A DNA stretch of 64,000 bases from Neokomagataea anthophila (GTDB taxonomy: Bacteria; Pseudomonadota; Alphaproteobacteria; Acetobacterales; Acetobacteraceae): the NCBI RefSeq assembly GCF_018122595.1, contig NZ_JAGRQH010000008.1, positions 1 through 64,000 on the forward strand, given 5' to 3'. Under the pieces are notes generated by a model. The model was not told where the DNA came from. It worked only from the letters and a program-made list of their open reading frames with translations, and searched no databases. Below, piece by piece: positions 1 to 9,045 of the stretch; the stretch's first letter is position 1, and the number at the start of each line of letters is the position of its first letter. A program made the translations under genes and the position numbers.

Positions 1-65
1 ACTTCGCTGAGAAAATCATCTCCGCACAGCGCTTCGGATTCGGCGGACACGTCGAGAAGAAATAA
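1..65 (+). CDS. gnd: 6-phosphogluconate dehydrogenase, C-terminal end (partial)
   Basis: Only the last 20 codons and the TAA stop (63-65) lie in the window. The reading frame ends in FGFGGHVEKK, which resembles the conserved C-terminus of the short bacterial 6-phosphogluconate dehydrogenases (FGGH followed by basic residues). The enzyme would convert 6-phosphogluconate to ribulose 5-phosphate in the cytosol. The gene lies 13 bases upstream of gluconokinase on the same strand, and gluconokinase makes its substrate, so an operon is likely. The call rests on a short tail and on the neighbour. Confidence 0.6.
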   Translation, partial: FAEKIISAQRFGFGGHVEKK

Positions 66-78
66 GGGAGAGCGGTCC

Positions 79-600
79 ATGGGCGTATCCATCATTGTCA
101 TGGGCGTCTCAGGCACGGGCAAGAGCACGGTTGCACGTGCTCTTGCTGATCGGATCGGAGCCGTATTCATCGAAGGCGATGACCTTCACTCTCAAGAGAA
201 CCTTGAGAAGATGGAAAGCGGTATTCCTTTAAAAGATTCAGATCGCTATCCTTGGTTGCAGATTTGTAATCGCGCCATGCGTGAACAAAATGCTCAAGGA
301 AAAGATGCCGTTTTAACCTGCTCTTCGTTGAAGAAGGCTTATCGTGATGCGCTGGCAGAGGACTGCAATGCGTATTTCGTATATCTCAAGATCTCAAAAG
401 AAGAGTCTCTTAAGCGGGTGAACCAGCGTGTTGGGCATTTTATGCCAACGAGCATGGTGGAAAGCCAGTTTGAGGTACTCGAAGAACCGGAACCCGGAGA
501 GCATACGATCATTATAGAGAGTGATCGGTCTCTTGATCAGGTGGTCGAGGATGTTTCGCGCAGGGTGCGGCGGAATGTTCTGGATAGTGGTGCGCGTTAA
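79..600 (+). CDS. gntK: Gluconokinase
   Basis: This 173-residue protein has the length and form of the GntK family of small P-loop kinases, which phosphorylate gluconate to 6-phosphogluconate in the cytosol. The Walker A motif GVSGTGKS is at residues 9-16. The downstream segment with MPTSMVESQFEVLEEP is the conserved substrate and lid region of gluconokinases. GGGAG lies eight bases before the ATG. It sits between gnd and mannitol 2-dehydrogenase, which suggests a polyol and gluconate assimilation operon feeding the pentose phosphate pathway. Confidence 0.93.
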   Translation: MGVSIIVMGVSGTGKSTVARALADRIGAVFIEGDDLHSQENLEKMESGIPLKDSDRYPWLQICNRAMREQNAQGKDAVLTCSSLKKAYRDALAEDCNAYFVYLKISKEESLKRVNQRVGHFMPTSMVESQFEVLEEPEPGEHTIIIESDRSLDQVVEDVSRRVRRNVLDSGAR

Positions 601-645
601 AAGTCTCATCACAACATATCGACAACGACATAAGGAAACAAAAAG

Positions 646-2082
646 ATGACGCTGAAATCAGTAGATGGATTGCCTTCTGGAGTTGTTGCGCCACCCTACG
701 ATGTATCGTCTGTTCGTCCGGGTATCGTGCATTTTGGCGTCGGTAACTTCTTTCGTGCACATGAAGCATTTTATGTTGAGCAAATTCTGAAAGACGATCC
801 TAACTGGGGTATCGTTGGTGTCGGTTTAACGGCCGGTGAGCGTTCAGAACGTAAGGCTGCTCAGTATAAAGCACAAAATGGTCTGTACTCTTTGACAGAG
901 ACAGCACCATCGGGTGAGAGCCATGTGCGGGTGATTGGCTGTTTGCGTGATTATTTGCTTGCGCCAGAAAATCCGGATGCTGTTTTGGAGCGTCTCGCTG
1001 ATCCGGCAACGCGTATCGTATCGATGACGATCACGGAAGGTGGTTATAATATCGATGAAGGTACGGGGGAGTTCGATCTGACGAACGAAGCTGTGCAGCA
1101 GGATCTAAAAACGCCAGAACGGCCGTCCACGATTTTTGGTTATGTTGTTGAAGCGCTGCGCCGCCGTCGTGATGCAGGCCATAAGGCTTTCACGATCCTG
1201 TCAGCCGATAATTTGCGCCATAATGGTAATGTTGCGCGCAAAGCATTCTTGGGTCACGCTAAAGCACGTGATGCAGAATTGGCGGCATGGATTGAAGAGA
1301 ATGCGACCTTCCCAAACGGGATGGTGGATCGTATTACACCAACCGTCTCCAAGGCTGTTATTGAGAAGCTGAATAAGGCTTCTGGCTTGAATGATGACCT
1401 GCCGCTTGTGGCGGAAGATTTCCACCAATGGGTTCTGGAAGATAATTTCGCTGATGGTCGCCCGCCGCTTGAGAAGGCCGGAGTGCAGTTCGTTGATGAC
1501 GTGACGGATTATGAGCATGTGAAAATTCGCATGTTGAATGCGTCTCACATTATGCTCAGTTTCCCTGCATTGTTGATTGGATATGAAAATATCGATCAAG
1601 CTTTGGCGGATGCTGATCTACGCCGGAATGTAGAAGCTTTCTTGAACAAGGATGTGATCCCGACCTTGCATGCCCCTCCGGGTGTGACGTTGGAAGGTTA
1701 CCGAGATAGCGTTATCAGTCGTTTCTCTAACCCTGCGATGGCTGACCAAATCTTGCGTATTGCAAGTGATGGTTCGTCGAAGGTTCAGGTGTTCTGGACT
1801 GAGACTGTGCGTCAAGCTCTGGAACGTAAAACAGATCTGTCCCGTATTGCTTTTGGCATCGCGGCTTATCTCGAAATGCTGCATTCAGTGCCAGATCATG
1901 CTGAGCCAACCTTTAAGGCAAAGCAGAAGGAATTGGCTGCGGCTGATGATTATGAGACGGCACTACAGCTTCCTTCTTTCGATGCGTGGCGTGATTTGGA
2001 CACAACGGCGCTGAATGCCAAGGTTGTGGAACTGCGTAAGGTTATCCGTGAGAAGGGTGTCCGTGCGGCCATCCCAGCTTGA
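646..2082 (+). CDS. mtlK: Mannitol 2-dehydrogenase (polyol-specific long-chain dehydrogenase)
   Basis: This is a 478-residue NAD-dependent long-chain polyol dehydrogenase, expected to interconvert D-mannitol and D-fructose in the cytosol. The N-terminal Rossmann segment GIVHFGVGNFFRAHEAFY is typical of mannitol 2-dehydrogenase and fructuronate reductase. The family's catalytic K-x4-N-x2-H pattern is present as K293, N298 and H301. AAGGAA precedes the ATG. Its place after gntK, with a strong terminator behind it, suggests it is the last gene of a gnd-gntK-mtlK unit. Fructuronate reductase is the alternative, but the context favours mannitol. Confidence 0.9.
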   Translation: MTLKSVDGLPSGVVAPPYDVSSVRPGIVHFGVGNFFRAHEAFYVEQILKDDPNWGIVGVGLTAGERSERKAAQYKAQNGLYSLTETAPSGESHVRVIGCLRDYLLAPENPDAVLERLADPATRIVSMTITEGGYNIDEGTGEFDLTNEAVQQDLKTPERPSTIFGYVVEALRRRRDAGHKAFTILSADNLRHNGNVARKAFLGHAKARDAELAAWIEENATFPNGMVDRITPTVSKAVIEKLNKASGLNDDLPLVAEDFHQWVLEDNFADGRPPLEKAGVQFVDDVTDYEHVKIRMLNASHIMLSFPALLIGYENIDQALADADLRRNVEAFLNKDVIPTLHAPPGVTLEGYRDSVISRFSNPAMADQILRIASDGSSKVQVFWTETVRQALERKTDLSRIAFGIAAYLEMLHSVPDHAEPTFKAKQKELAAADDYETALQLPSFDAWRDLDTTALNAKVVELRKVIREKGVRAAIPA

Positions 2083-2121
2083 GGGTATAGCGAGAGGGCG
2101 CAAACAAGCGTTTAAAATGAG

Positions 2122-2150
2122 AAAGGGAGGCTATAGGGCCTCCCTTTTTT
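2122..2150 (+). terminator. Rho-independent terminator after mtlK
   Basis: A perfect 10-base stem (AAAGGGAGGC, 2122-2131, with GCCTCCCTTT, 2138-2147) with a six-base loop runs into a T tract. It lies 40 bases after the mtlK stop and also faces the convergent stress protein gene. Confidence 0.9.
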
Positions 2151-2178
2151 GTGCGTAATATATGTGGTGATGTGGGTG

Positions 2179-3066
2179 TTAGCGGCTCATCAAAACCGTA
2201 AGCTTCATATTCTCCAGAATGTGGCGGGTGACGCCGCCAAGTAAGATTTGGCGGAAGCGTGGAGAGTGGGAATATGCGCCTAGAGCCAACATATCGGCCC
2301 CGAAATCGTCTGCTGCTTTAAGAAGGCCTGCGCCAATATCTTTTTTGACGGGTTCGCAGGAGCGGGATGTAGCGGAGATTCCATGTAGGCGGAGGTATCG
2401 TACGACTTCTTCGGCTTCGGGGCCGCGGCGTTGGTATTCAGGGGACGTGACGATTTCGATGGCTTCTGCGTCGTGTGCCCAAGGTAATACGCAGCGCAGT
2501 GCGAGTGAGGCTTCAGCTGTACCGTTCCATGCAATGGAAATACGCTTGCCGACGTGTTCTGGTGGGGTTGGTGGAGCGATGACGAGGGGGCGGCCACTGT
2601 CGAAAAGAATGGAATGTAGGGTGGCGGAAGCGCGCGGGTCAGATGTTGAGCTTAAGGTTGGGACCAGCGTCATATCTGCCAAACGAGAGCGCCAAGCCAT
2701 AGCATCATAATCTACGCCATCCAGCACTTCAAAGCTGGCTGTATGGCCATTGGCGGATGCTAAGCCCATACAGTCAGGCTCAATTAAGGTGATATCATTA
2801 TCAGCGACAAATTTTTGAAAATTATGCCGTATGAGGATTGCGTTACGCTCGGCTTCGGTGGAGGCTTCCTCGATCATTTCTGTGACCATGCTGGCGGAAA
2901 TGCCGCCACCGGCAAGAGCCGCTATTTCTGAAGGGTCTGACCCAACGACAACGGCTGATAAGTGGGCCGTGAAGTGCTGAGCGAGTTTTTGGGCAACGCT
3001 CATGACTGCGTCGAGGTCTCCGGTTCCATTGAGTGGAAGCAGGATGTTTTTGATATCAACGAGCAT
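2179..3066 (-). CDS. Universal stress protein, two-domain UspA type
   Basis: The product is 295 residues from the ATG at 3066. That start is chosen because GAGGGAG lies a few bases upstream and the protein then begins MLVDIKNILLPLNGTGD, a standard Usp first strand. An in-frame extension back to 3177 lacks this support. The length fits two tandem Usp domains: the first starts at residue 1, and the second covers about 150-295, including ISIAWNGTAEASLALR and a C-terminal LGAYSHSPRFRQILLGGVTRHIL stretch. Usp proteins are cytosolic nucleotide-binding stress factors. The specific role is unknown. Confidence 0.85.
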   Translation of the reverse strand: MLVDIKNILLPLNGTGDLDAVMSVAQKLAQHFTAHLSAVVVGSDPSEIAALAGGGISASMVTEMIEEASTEAERNAILIRHNFQKFVADNDITLIEPDCMGLASANGHTASFEVLDGVDYDAMAWRSRLADMTLVPTLSSTSDPRASATLHSILFDSGRPLVIAPPTPPEHVGKRISIAWNGTAEASLALRCVLPWAHDAEAIEIVTSPEYQRRGPEAEEVVRYLRLHGISATSRSCEPVKKDIGAGLLKAADDFGADMLALGAYSHSPRFRQILLGGVTRHILENMKLTVLMSR

Positions 3067-3125
3067 TGGGCTGACTCCCTCGTTCAATATGGGGTTTGAA
3101 GTATACGCAGGGTGATTGTGTCTTT

Positions 3126-3731
3126 TTACGGGTAAAGCCGTGTGACATTCCAAGCGGATGTGCCCTCGCGTGACCATACGGCACGATCATGGAGGCGGTA
3201 AGGGCGATCTTGCCAAAACTCAATATGGTTTGGGACGACCCGGAAGCCCGTCCAGTGTGTGGGGCGAGGGATTGGTCCTGAGCCGTATTGCGCTTCAGCA
3301 TCTTTCAGGCGTTGTTCAAAAATGGCGCGATCGGCTAGAGGGCGGGATTGGTCAGAGGCGATGGCACCTAAGCGTGAGGTTGCAGAGCGGCTAGCAAAAT
3401 AGGCATCGGCTTCTTCGGTTGTGACGGGTTCCACGGGGCCTTCAATACGGATCTGTCGACGCAGACTCTTCCAGTGAAAGAGAAGGGCGACATGAGGGTT
3501 GGCGAGGATTTCTTCGCCTTTGCGGCTGTGGGTGTTGGTGTAAATGACAAAGCCTCGCTCATCTGCGCCTTTCAGAAGAAGCATACGAACGGAGGGGCGC
3601 CCATCTGGTGTGGAGGTTGCTACGGCAACGGCATTCGCATCATTGGGTTCGGTGACTTCGGCTTCAGTCATCCATGTATGGAATAGGGCGAAGGGGTCTG
3701 AGGTAAGGTCAATGAGGGGAAGGTCAGACAT
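3126..3731 (-). CDS. pdxH: Pyridoxamine 5'-phosphate oxidase
   Basis: This 201-residue protein matches the full length of PdxH, the FMN enzyme that oxidises pyridoxine or pyridoxamine 5'-phosphate to pyridoxal 5'-phosphate. Diagnostic segments are RPSVRMLLLKG, YTNTHSRKGEEI, HWKSLRRQIRIEG and the C-terminal HIEFWQDRPYRLHDR. The C-terminus NVTRLYP fits the family ending RLxP. The gene runs codirectionally into the stress protein gene with about 60 bases between them. Confidence 0.95.
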   Translation of the reverse strand: MSDLPLIDLTSDPFALFHTWMTEAEVTEPNDANAVAVATSTPDGRPSVRMLLLKGADERGFVIYTNTHSRKGEEILANPHVALLFHWKSLRRQIRIEGPVEPVTTEEADAYFASRSATSRLGAIASDQSRPLADRAIFEQRLKDAEAQYGSGPIPRPTHWTGFRVVPNHIEFWQDRPYRLHDRAVWSREGTSAWNVTRLYP

Positions 3732-3944
3732 ATTAAAAGCTCTCAGTCATCATCACGGGCAGGCAGGGGCCTGAGCAGTGTGTTTATACATTGCCCTCTT
3801 AGAGGCGTATTGATTTTGGTACAGTGGACACAAAAAATGGGTTGTAAAGATTATTTCGCAGTCCGTTGAAGGTGCTAAGTCTTGTTCTAAAGCCGCGCTT
3901 GTGCGACCACGAGCCAAATTGCTCATGCAACCAAGGAATGTGTG

Positions 3945-4805
3945 ATGTCTGAAAAAGAAGATGCTCTGCAAGCTCCGGCTGTAGGAACATTGATGAAGGG
4001 TAAGCGCGGCATCGTGATGGGTGTGGCGAATAAGCACTCAATCGCGTGGGCTATTGCGAGTGCTTGTGCAGCGCAGGGTGCTGAGCTTGCCTTCACGTAT
4101 CAAGGTGAAGCGCTGGGTAAGCGCGTACGTCCGCTGGCGGAGAGTGTTGGTTCATCGCTCGTACTGCCTTGTGATGTGGGTGATGATGCCGCGATTGATG
4201 CGACCTTCGCTGAAATTGAGAAGGTTTGGGGGAAGATTGACTTCCTCGTGCATGCGATTGGCTGGGCCGATAAGCAGTATCTGCGTGGACGTTATGTGGA
4301 TACGCCGCGTGAAGCGTTCCTGCAGGCTATGGATATTTCCTGCTATTCCTTCACCGCAGTAGCGAAGCGTGCGGCTGCGATGATGAACAAGGGCGGTTCT
4401 TTGCTGACGCTGACCTATCTGGGTGCAGAGCGTGTGATGCCGCATTACAATGTCATGGGTGTGGCAAAGGCTGCTCTTGAAGCGTCTGTGCGTTACATGG
4501 CGGCTGATTTGGGGCGTGACGATATTCGTGTGAACGGCATTTCTGCGGGTCCGATTATGACGCTGGCAGCAAACGGGATCAGTGATTTCCGTTACATTCT
4601 GCGTTGGAATCAGCTGAATGCGCCGATGGAGCGCAATGTGTCTCTGAAGGATGTCGGTGGTTCAGGGATGTACTTCTTGTCTGATCTGTCCAGTGGCGTG
4701 ACGGGTGAAGTACATCATGTCGACTGTGGTTATCATGTTGTTGGCATGAAAAACCCAGATGCGCCGGATATCGCGATTGTGACGAGCGAAGCAACTGGAG
4801 GCTAA
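3945..4805 (+). CDS. fabI: Enoyl-[acyl-carrier-protein] reductase (NADH), FabI type
   Basis: This 286-residue short-chain dehydrogenase superfamily protein catalyses the last reduction in each round of fatty acid elongation. FabI features include the start of the Rossmann fold ([17 protein letters not shown]), the [12 protein letters not shown] segment, and the catalytic Y-x6-K as YNVMGVAK. The ATG at 3945 is preferred to the adjoining GTG at 3942 because AAGGA is seven bases away. It ends two bases before aroC, so the two are probably cotranscribed. Confidence 0.95.
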   Translation: MSEKEDALQAPAVGTLMKGKRGIVMGVANKHSIAWAIASACAAQGAELAFTYQGEALGKRVRPLAESVGSSLVLPCDVGDDAAIDATFAEIEKVWGKIDFLVHAIGWADKQYLRGRYVDTPREAFLQAMDISCYSFTAVAKRAAAMMNKGGSLLTLTYLGAERVMPHYNVMGVAKAALEASVRYMAADLGRDDIRVNGISAGPIMTLAANGISDFRYILRWNQLNAPMERNVSLKDVGGSGMYFLSDLSSGVTGEVHHVDCGYHVVGMKNPDAPDIAIVTSEATGG

Positions 4806-4807
4806 GA

Positions 4808-5881
4808 ATGTCAGAGAACAGTTTCGGGCGCCTTTTTCGGGTTACGACATGGGGTGAAAGCCATGGCCCGGCCATTGGCTGTGTTGTTGATGGTTGCCCG
4901 CCGCGCCTGAAACTGTCTGAGGATGACATTCAGCCTTGGTTAGACCGCCGCCGTCCGGGGCAGTCACGGTTCACGACGCAACGTCGTGAACCGGATAAGG
5001 TCAGGATTTTGTCTGGCGTGTTTGAAGGCCAGACAACCGGCACCCCAATCTCGTTAATGATTGAAAACACGGACCAGCGTTCTAAGGATTACGGTGATAT
5101 CGCGCAGCGTTATCGCCCTGGTCATGCTGATATCGCGTATGATCTGAAATATGGTCATCGGGACTATCGCGGTGGTGGGCGTTCCTCTGCACGTGAGACG
5201 GCGATGCGCGTGGCTGCAGGGGCAGTGGCTCGTGTGGTGTTACGTCAGCTCTTTGGTGAAGAGCTTTCCATCCGTGCCGCTTTGGTGGGCATTGGTGACC
5301 AGATCATTAACCGGCAGAAATGGGACTGGGCGGAGACGGAGCGTAATCCGCTTTGGTGCCCTGATGCGGGCGCCGTAGAGGGATGGCAATCTCTCCTAGA
5401 TGATGTTCGTAAATCGGGCTCATCCATTGGGGCTGTGGTTGAAGTGGTGGCGGAGCATGTGCCCGCTGGGCTTGGCGCACCTATTTATGGCAAATTAGAT
5501 TCTGAACTTGCCTCAGCGCTGATGGGTATTAATGGCGTTAAAGGCGTCGAAATTGGGGATGGCTTTGCTGTCGCAGCTTTGCGCGGTGAGCAAAATGCAG
5601 ATCCGATCCGGCCTGGCCCTGTCTTTGAGGCCAATCATGCGGGTGGTATTCTTGGTGGCATTTCAACTGGCCAGCCTGTTGTCGCACGTTTTGCTATTAA
5701 GCCGACCAGTTCGATCTTAACGCCTGTGCCGAGCATCACCAGTGAGGGTGAGGCTGTGGATGTGATGACGAAGGGGCGTCATGATCCGTGCATTGGTATT
5801 CGTGCTGTGCCGGTGGCAGAAGCGATGATGGCGTGTGTCTTGGCAGACCATGCGTTGCGGCACCGAGGGCAGTGCGGGTAA
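4808..5881 (+). CDS. aroC: Chorismate synthase
   Basis: The 357-residue protein carries the chorismate synthase signatures: [17 protein letters not shown] near the N-terminus, [14 protein letters not shown], and [20 protein letters not shown]. The enzyme makes chorismate from 5-enolpyruvylshikimate 3-phosphate using reduced FMN. Its length matches the monofunctional bacterial enzyme. It directly follows fabI and is followed by a hairpin terminator. Confidence 0.96.
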   Translation: MSENSFGRLFRVTTWGESHGPAIGCVVDGCPPRLKLSEDDIQPWLDRRRPGQSRFTTQRREPDKVRILSGVFEGQTTGTPISLMIENTDQRSKDYGDIAQRYRPGHADIAYDLKYGHRDYRGGGRSSARETAMRVAAGAVARVVLRQLFGEELSIRAALVGIGDQIINRQKWDWAETERNPLWCPDAGAVEGWQSLLDDVRKSGSSIGAVVEVVAEHVPAGLGAPIYGKLDSELASALMGINGVKGVEIGDGFAVAALRGEQNADPIRPGPVFEANHAGGILGGISTGQPVVARFAIKPTSSILTPVPSITSEGEAVDVMTKGRHDPCIGIRAVPVAEAMMACVLADHALRHRGQCG

Positions 5882-5998
5882 TAGTTGGGCGTTACATTGA
5901 GTGAGAACACTCTCTTACGCGCGTTATGTAAAAGGTAGATCTTGAGCTTTTATGCGCGCTGAAGCTTCAGCACTGCATGATGTCTGAGGTATGTGTGT

Positions 5999-6052
5999 CG
6001 TGTGGGCTGATGCGGGTAGGTCCGTTTTATAGCCCACACGGTCTCATTTTTT
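5999..6052 (+). terminator. Probable terminator after aroC
   Basis: A perfect 10-base inverted repeat, CGTGTGGGCT (5999-6008) and AGCCCACACG (6031-6040), is followed by six Ts at 6047-6052. The loop is long (22 bases). It lies between convergent aroC and the OsmC gene and overlaps the latter's stop codon. Confidence 0.6.
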
Positions 6053-6482
6053 AGTCGTTCAATGCGGCGTCGAGGGTGATCTCTGCATTGATGACTTTTG
6101 AGAGTGGGCACCCAGCTTTGGCGGTATTAGCCAGTTCCAAAAACTGCTCTTCTGTGGCTCCGGGGACTGTCGCGCGGAGTGTCAGATGTACTTTGCTGAT
6201 CGCAAAACCATCTTTGACCTGATCAAGGGAGACGGTGGCTTTTGTATCTAAAGCTGTAGCGGTAAGGCCTGCATTCCCTAGAATGAGTGAAAGGGCCATC
6301 GTGAAGCATCCAGCGTGGGCCGCACCGAGGAGTTCTTCTGGGTTGGTGCCGGGTTTGTCTTCAAAGCGCGTGTTGAAGCCATAGGGCTGCTCAGAGAGGG
6401 CGCCGCTTTGCGTGGAAATAGTGCCCTTACCGTCTTTGATACCGCCGCTCCAGTGAGCAGATGCTGTTTTGGTGATGGTCAT
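6051..6482 (-). CDS. OsmC/Ohr family peroxidase
   Basis: The product is 143 residues from the ATG at 6482. A TTG in frame at 6497 is less likely because GGAG stands nine bases before the ATG. The two redox cysteines of the family are present at C59 (AHAGCFTMALS) and C125 (AKAGCPLSKVI). Proteins of this family reduce organic hydroperoxides in the cytosol. The NPEELLGAAHAGCF segment is typical of the OsmC branch rather than Ohr. The gene stands alone, convergent with aroC. Confidence 0.9.
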   Translation of the reverse strand: MTITKTASAHWSGGIKDGKGTISTQSGALSEQPYGFNTRFEDKPGTNPEELLGAAHAGCFTMALSLILGNAGLTATALDTKATVSLDQVKDGFAISKVHLTLRATVPGATEEQFLELANTAKAGCPLSKVINAEITLDAALND

Positions 6483-6642
6483 GTGCTTAGACTCCAACCA
6501 TTGAACTTACGGTGTAACGTTGCTTTCAACGCGATGATACGCTGAGTGTTTCGCTATAAAAAAACATGATTTTGTGATCATGGTGTGGTGCGTGAAGCCA
6601 TGGCTGTGGATGGTGGCGCTTATGTGGCGGTTTTCCAAGGGA

Positions 6643-6691
6643 ACTACCATATCTAGTCCTGTGGATGACTTTGACCCCTAGATATAGGGGT
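6643..6691 (+). promoter_or_regulatory. Pair of NrdR-type boxes upstream of nrdA
   Basis: Two related 18-base elements lie in the long leader of nrdA: 6643-6660 and the near-palindrome ACCCCTAGATATAGGGGT at 6674-6691. On opposite strands both share the core ATATCTAG. Their centres are 31 bases apart, which is the three-helical-turn spacing known for paired NrdR boxes. The core differs somewhat from the common NrdR consensus, so the call rests on palindromy, spacing and position. The whole 375-base gap 6483-6857 otherwise shows no convincing gene. Confidence 0.75.
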
Positions 6692-6857
6692 GGGCCCAGA
6701 CACAATCAGATGGTCTTTGCAAGCGAAGAGTTTGCTTGCGGCGCACCTATAAGGTGTGGAATTGAGGGGGCAGAAATTCAGAAAAACATGACAAGACGTG
6801 GCGCCAAGAATGAGTATTCCTTGGGCCTCCCTTGTTGGGAAGCGGTGGAGATAACGC

Positions 6858-8843
6858 ATGAGCCTGCATGACGAGACCTTGGAAGCATCAACGGATGTCC
6901 AGCGTTCGAGTGACAGTGCTCATAGTGTGCAGCCGCCTGTAGACCATCCATTTGGTGATGATGTCGCATCTCCTCAGGAAAATGCTGAGTTGTTTGATGA
7001 TGTGGTGCAGTTGCCTGGCCACCATGCAGTTCGTGTTGATCATAGCCGTGACCGTTTATTGACGGATTTTGGCAAGGCAACACTTGATAACCGTTATCTT
7101 TTACCGGGTGAGCGTTACCAAGATATCTTTGCGCGTGTGGCATCTTATTATGGTGCAGATGCAGGGCATGCGCAGCGTTTGTATGATTATATCTCACAAC
7201 ATTGGTTCATGCCGGCTACGCCGATTCTGTCCAATGGTGGGACATCACGCGGTTTGCCTATTTCTTGCTTCCTGAATGAGGCGGAAGACAGCCTCGAAGG
7301 CATTGTCGGGCTGTGGAACGAGAATGTTTGGTTGGCCTCTAAGGGAGGCGGTATTGGCTCTTACTGGGGTAATTTGCGTTCTATCGGTGAAAATATCGGT
7401 AAGAATGGCAAGACGTCAGGGGTTATTCCTTTCATCCGTGTGATGGATAGCTTGACCCTAGCGATTTCGCAGGGGTCTTTGCGTCGTGGTTCTGCTGCGG
7501 TGTATCTGCCCGTCTGGCATCCAGAGATTGAAGAATTCACGGAAATTCGCCGCCCGACGGGTGGTGATCCGAATCGTAAGGCCCTGAACCTGCATCATGG
7601 TGTTCTGGTCACAGACGCATTCATGCGGGCTGTGGAAAAGGATGAAGAGTGGGCTTTGCTGTCTCCGAAGGATCACAGCATTATCCGTAAGATTTCAGCG
7701 CGTGGCTTGTGGATCCGTATTCTCACGGCACGTATGGAACAGGGCGAGCCTTATGTAATTTATTCTGATCACGTAAACCGTGCGCGCCCAGAGCACCATA
7801 AGTTGGCCGGTCTGGAAGTGAAGACATCCAACCTTTGTGCTGAGATTACTCTGCCGACGGGCATTGATCATCATGGTAAGAACCGTACGGCTGTATGCTG
7901 CTTGTCGTCTCTTAATCTTGAGACATGGGATGAGTGGAAGGATAACCCGCAATTTATCGAGGACGTGATGCTGTTCCTCGATAACGTATTGCAGGACTTT
8001 ATCGATCGCGCGCCTGATGATATGGAAAAGGCGCGTTATGCGGCTATGCGTGAGCGTTCCGTCGGGCTTGGGGTAATGGGCTTCCACTCCTTCTTACAGG
8101 CGCGGATGATCCCGTTTGAGAGCGTGATGGCGAAAGTTTGGAATCGTAAGATTTTCCAGCATATTCGTACACAAGCAGATGCGGCATCGCGTCATCTGGC
8201 GGAAGTGCGTGGAGCATGTCCGGATGCAGCTGAATATGGCATTCAGGAGCGTTTCTCACACAAATTGGCGATTGCACCGACGGCGTCCATCTCCATTATT
8301 ACAGGCAATGCAAGCCCGGGTATTGAGCCGATTAGTGCTAATGTCTTTTTGCAAAAGACGCTTTCCGGCTCGTTCTCAGTCCGCAACCGTCATCTGACCA
8401 CGTTGCTTGAAGAGCGTGGTCAGAACACTGACAAGGTTTGGTCTGACATTACGTTGAGTAAGGGGTCTGTGCAGCATTTGGACTTCCTGACACAGGATGA
8501 GAAGGATGTTTTCAAAACAGCCTTTGAACTGGATCAGCGTTGGGTTGTGGAGCATGCGGCAGACCGTGCGCAGTTTATCTGTCAGGCGCAGTCAGTGAAT
8601 ATCTTCTTGCCGGCGGATGTTCATAAGCGTGATTTGCATCAGATCCACTTCCAAGCATGGAAGAAGGGTTTGAAATCATTGTATTATTGCCGCTCTTTGT
8701 CCATTCAGCGGGCTGATGCCGTGTCAACGTTGGCGCTGAAAACGGACATTATGGAAGACGAGGATGACGCATTGACCCCAGAAGCTGCGCCCAAGGGGCC
8801 AGCGAGTACGGGTGACTATGATGAATGCCTGTCTTGCCAGTAA
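6858..8843 (+). CDS. nrdA: Ribonucleoside-diphosphate reductase alpha subunit (class I)
   Basis: This 661-residue catalytic subunit reduces ribonucleotides to deoxyribonucleotides. Visible landmarks are the first redox cysteine segment (SRGLPISCFLN), the NLCAEITLP radical-site cysteine and glutamate, a second partner in AVCCLSSLNL, the YYCRSLSIQRADA segment, and a C-terminal CLSCQ cysteine pair for rereduction. The N-terminal ATP-cone present in E. coli NrdA seems to be absent. Instead, about 55 acidic, low-similarity residues precede the catalytic core. GGAG lies eight bases before the ATG. nrdB follows 200 bases downstream. Confidence 0.94.
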   Translation: MSLHDETLEASTDVQRSSDSAHSVQPPVDHPFGDDVASPQENAELFDDVVQLPGHHAVRVDHSRDRLLTDFGKATLDNRYLLPGERYQDIFARVASYYGADAGHAQRLYDYISQHWFMPATPILSNGGTSRGLPISCFLNEAEDSLEGIVGLWNENVWLASKGGGIGSYWGNLRSIGENIGKNGKTSGVIPFIRVMDSLTLAISQGSLRRGSAAVYLPVWHPEIEEFTEIRRPTGGDPNRKALNLHHGVLVTDAFMRAVEKDEEWALLSPKDHSIIRKISARGLWIRILTARMEQGEPYVIYSDHVNRARPEHHKLAGLEVKTSNLCAEITLPTGIDHHGKNRTAVCCLSSLNLETWDEWKDNPQFIEDVMLFLDNVLQDFIDRAPDDMEKARYAAMRERSVGLGVMGFHSFLQARMIPFESVMAKVWNRKIFQHIRTQADAASRHLAEVRGACPDAAEYGIQERFSHKLAIAPTASISIITGNASPGIEPISANVFLQKTLSGSFSVRNRHLTTLLEERGQNTDKVWSDITLSKGSVQHLDFLTQDEKDVFKTAFELDQRWVVEHAADRAQFICQAQSVNIFLPADVHKRDLHQIHFQAWKKGLKSLYYCRSLSIQRADAVSTLALKTDIMEDEDDALTPEAAPKGPASTGDYDECLSCQ

Positions 8844-8857
8844 AAAAGTGAGGGCAT

Positions 8858-8903
8858 GACAAGAGGAATTCGCTGCGAGCGTGAGAGCGAGTTTTCTCTT
8901 GTC
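8858..8903 (+). other. Hairpin in the nrdA-nrdB spacer
   Basis: GACAAGAG (8858-8865) pairs perfectly with CTCTTGTC (8896-8903), and a shorter inner TCGCT/AGCGA pairing is possible. No T tract follows, so it is not an obvious terminator. It could be an RNA processing or stability element. The rest of the 200-base spacer has no gene I would support. Confidence 0.4.
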
Positions 8904-9045
8904 TACGTATATGCCGGGTGCCTTGAGCGTAGTGTTCAGGCGAATGGTATGAATAGAATGTATGGATGCACAGTGTGCGCATATGAGGCTTGTAGTTTTG
9001 AGGGGCCTTGTGATGGACGTGCTGTGTTGATGAGGAGAGACGGTG

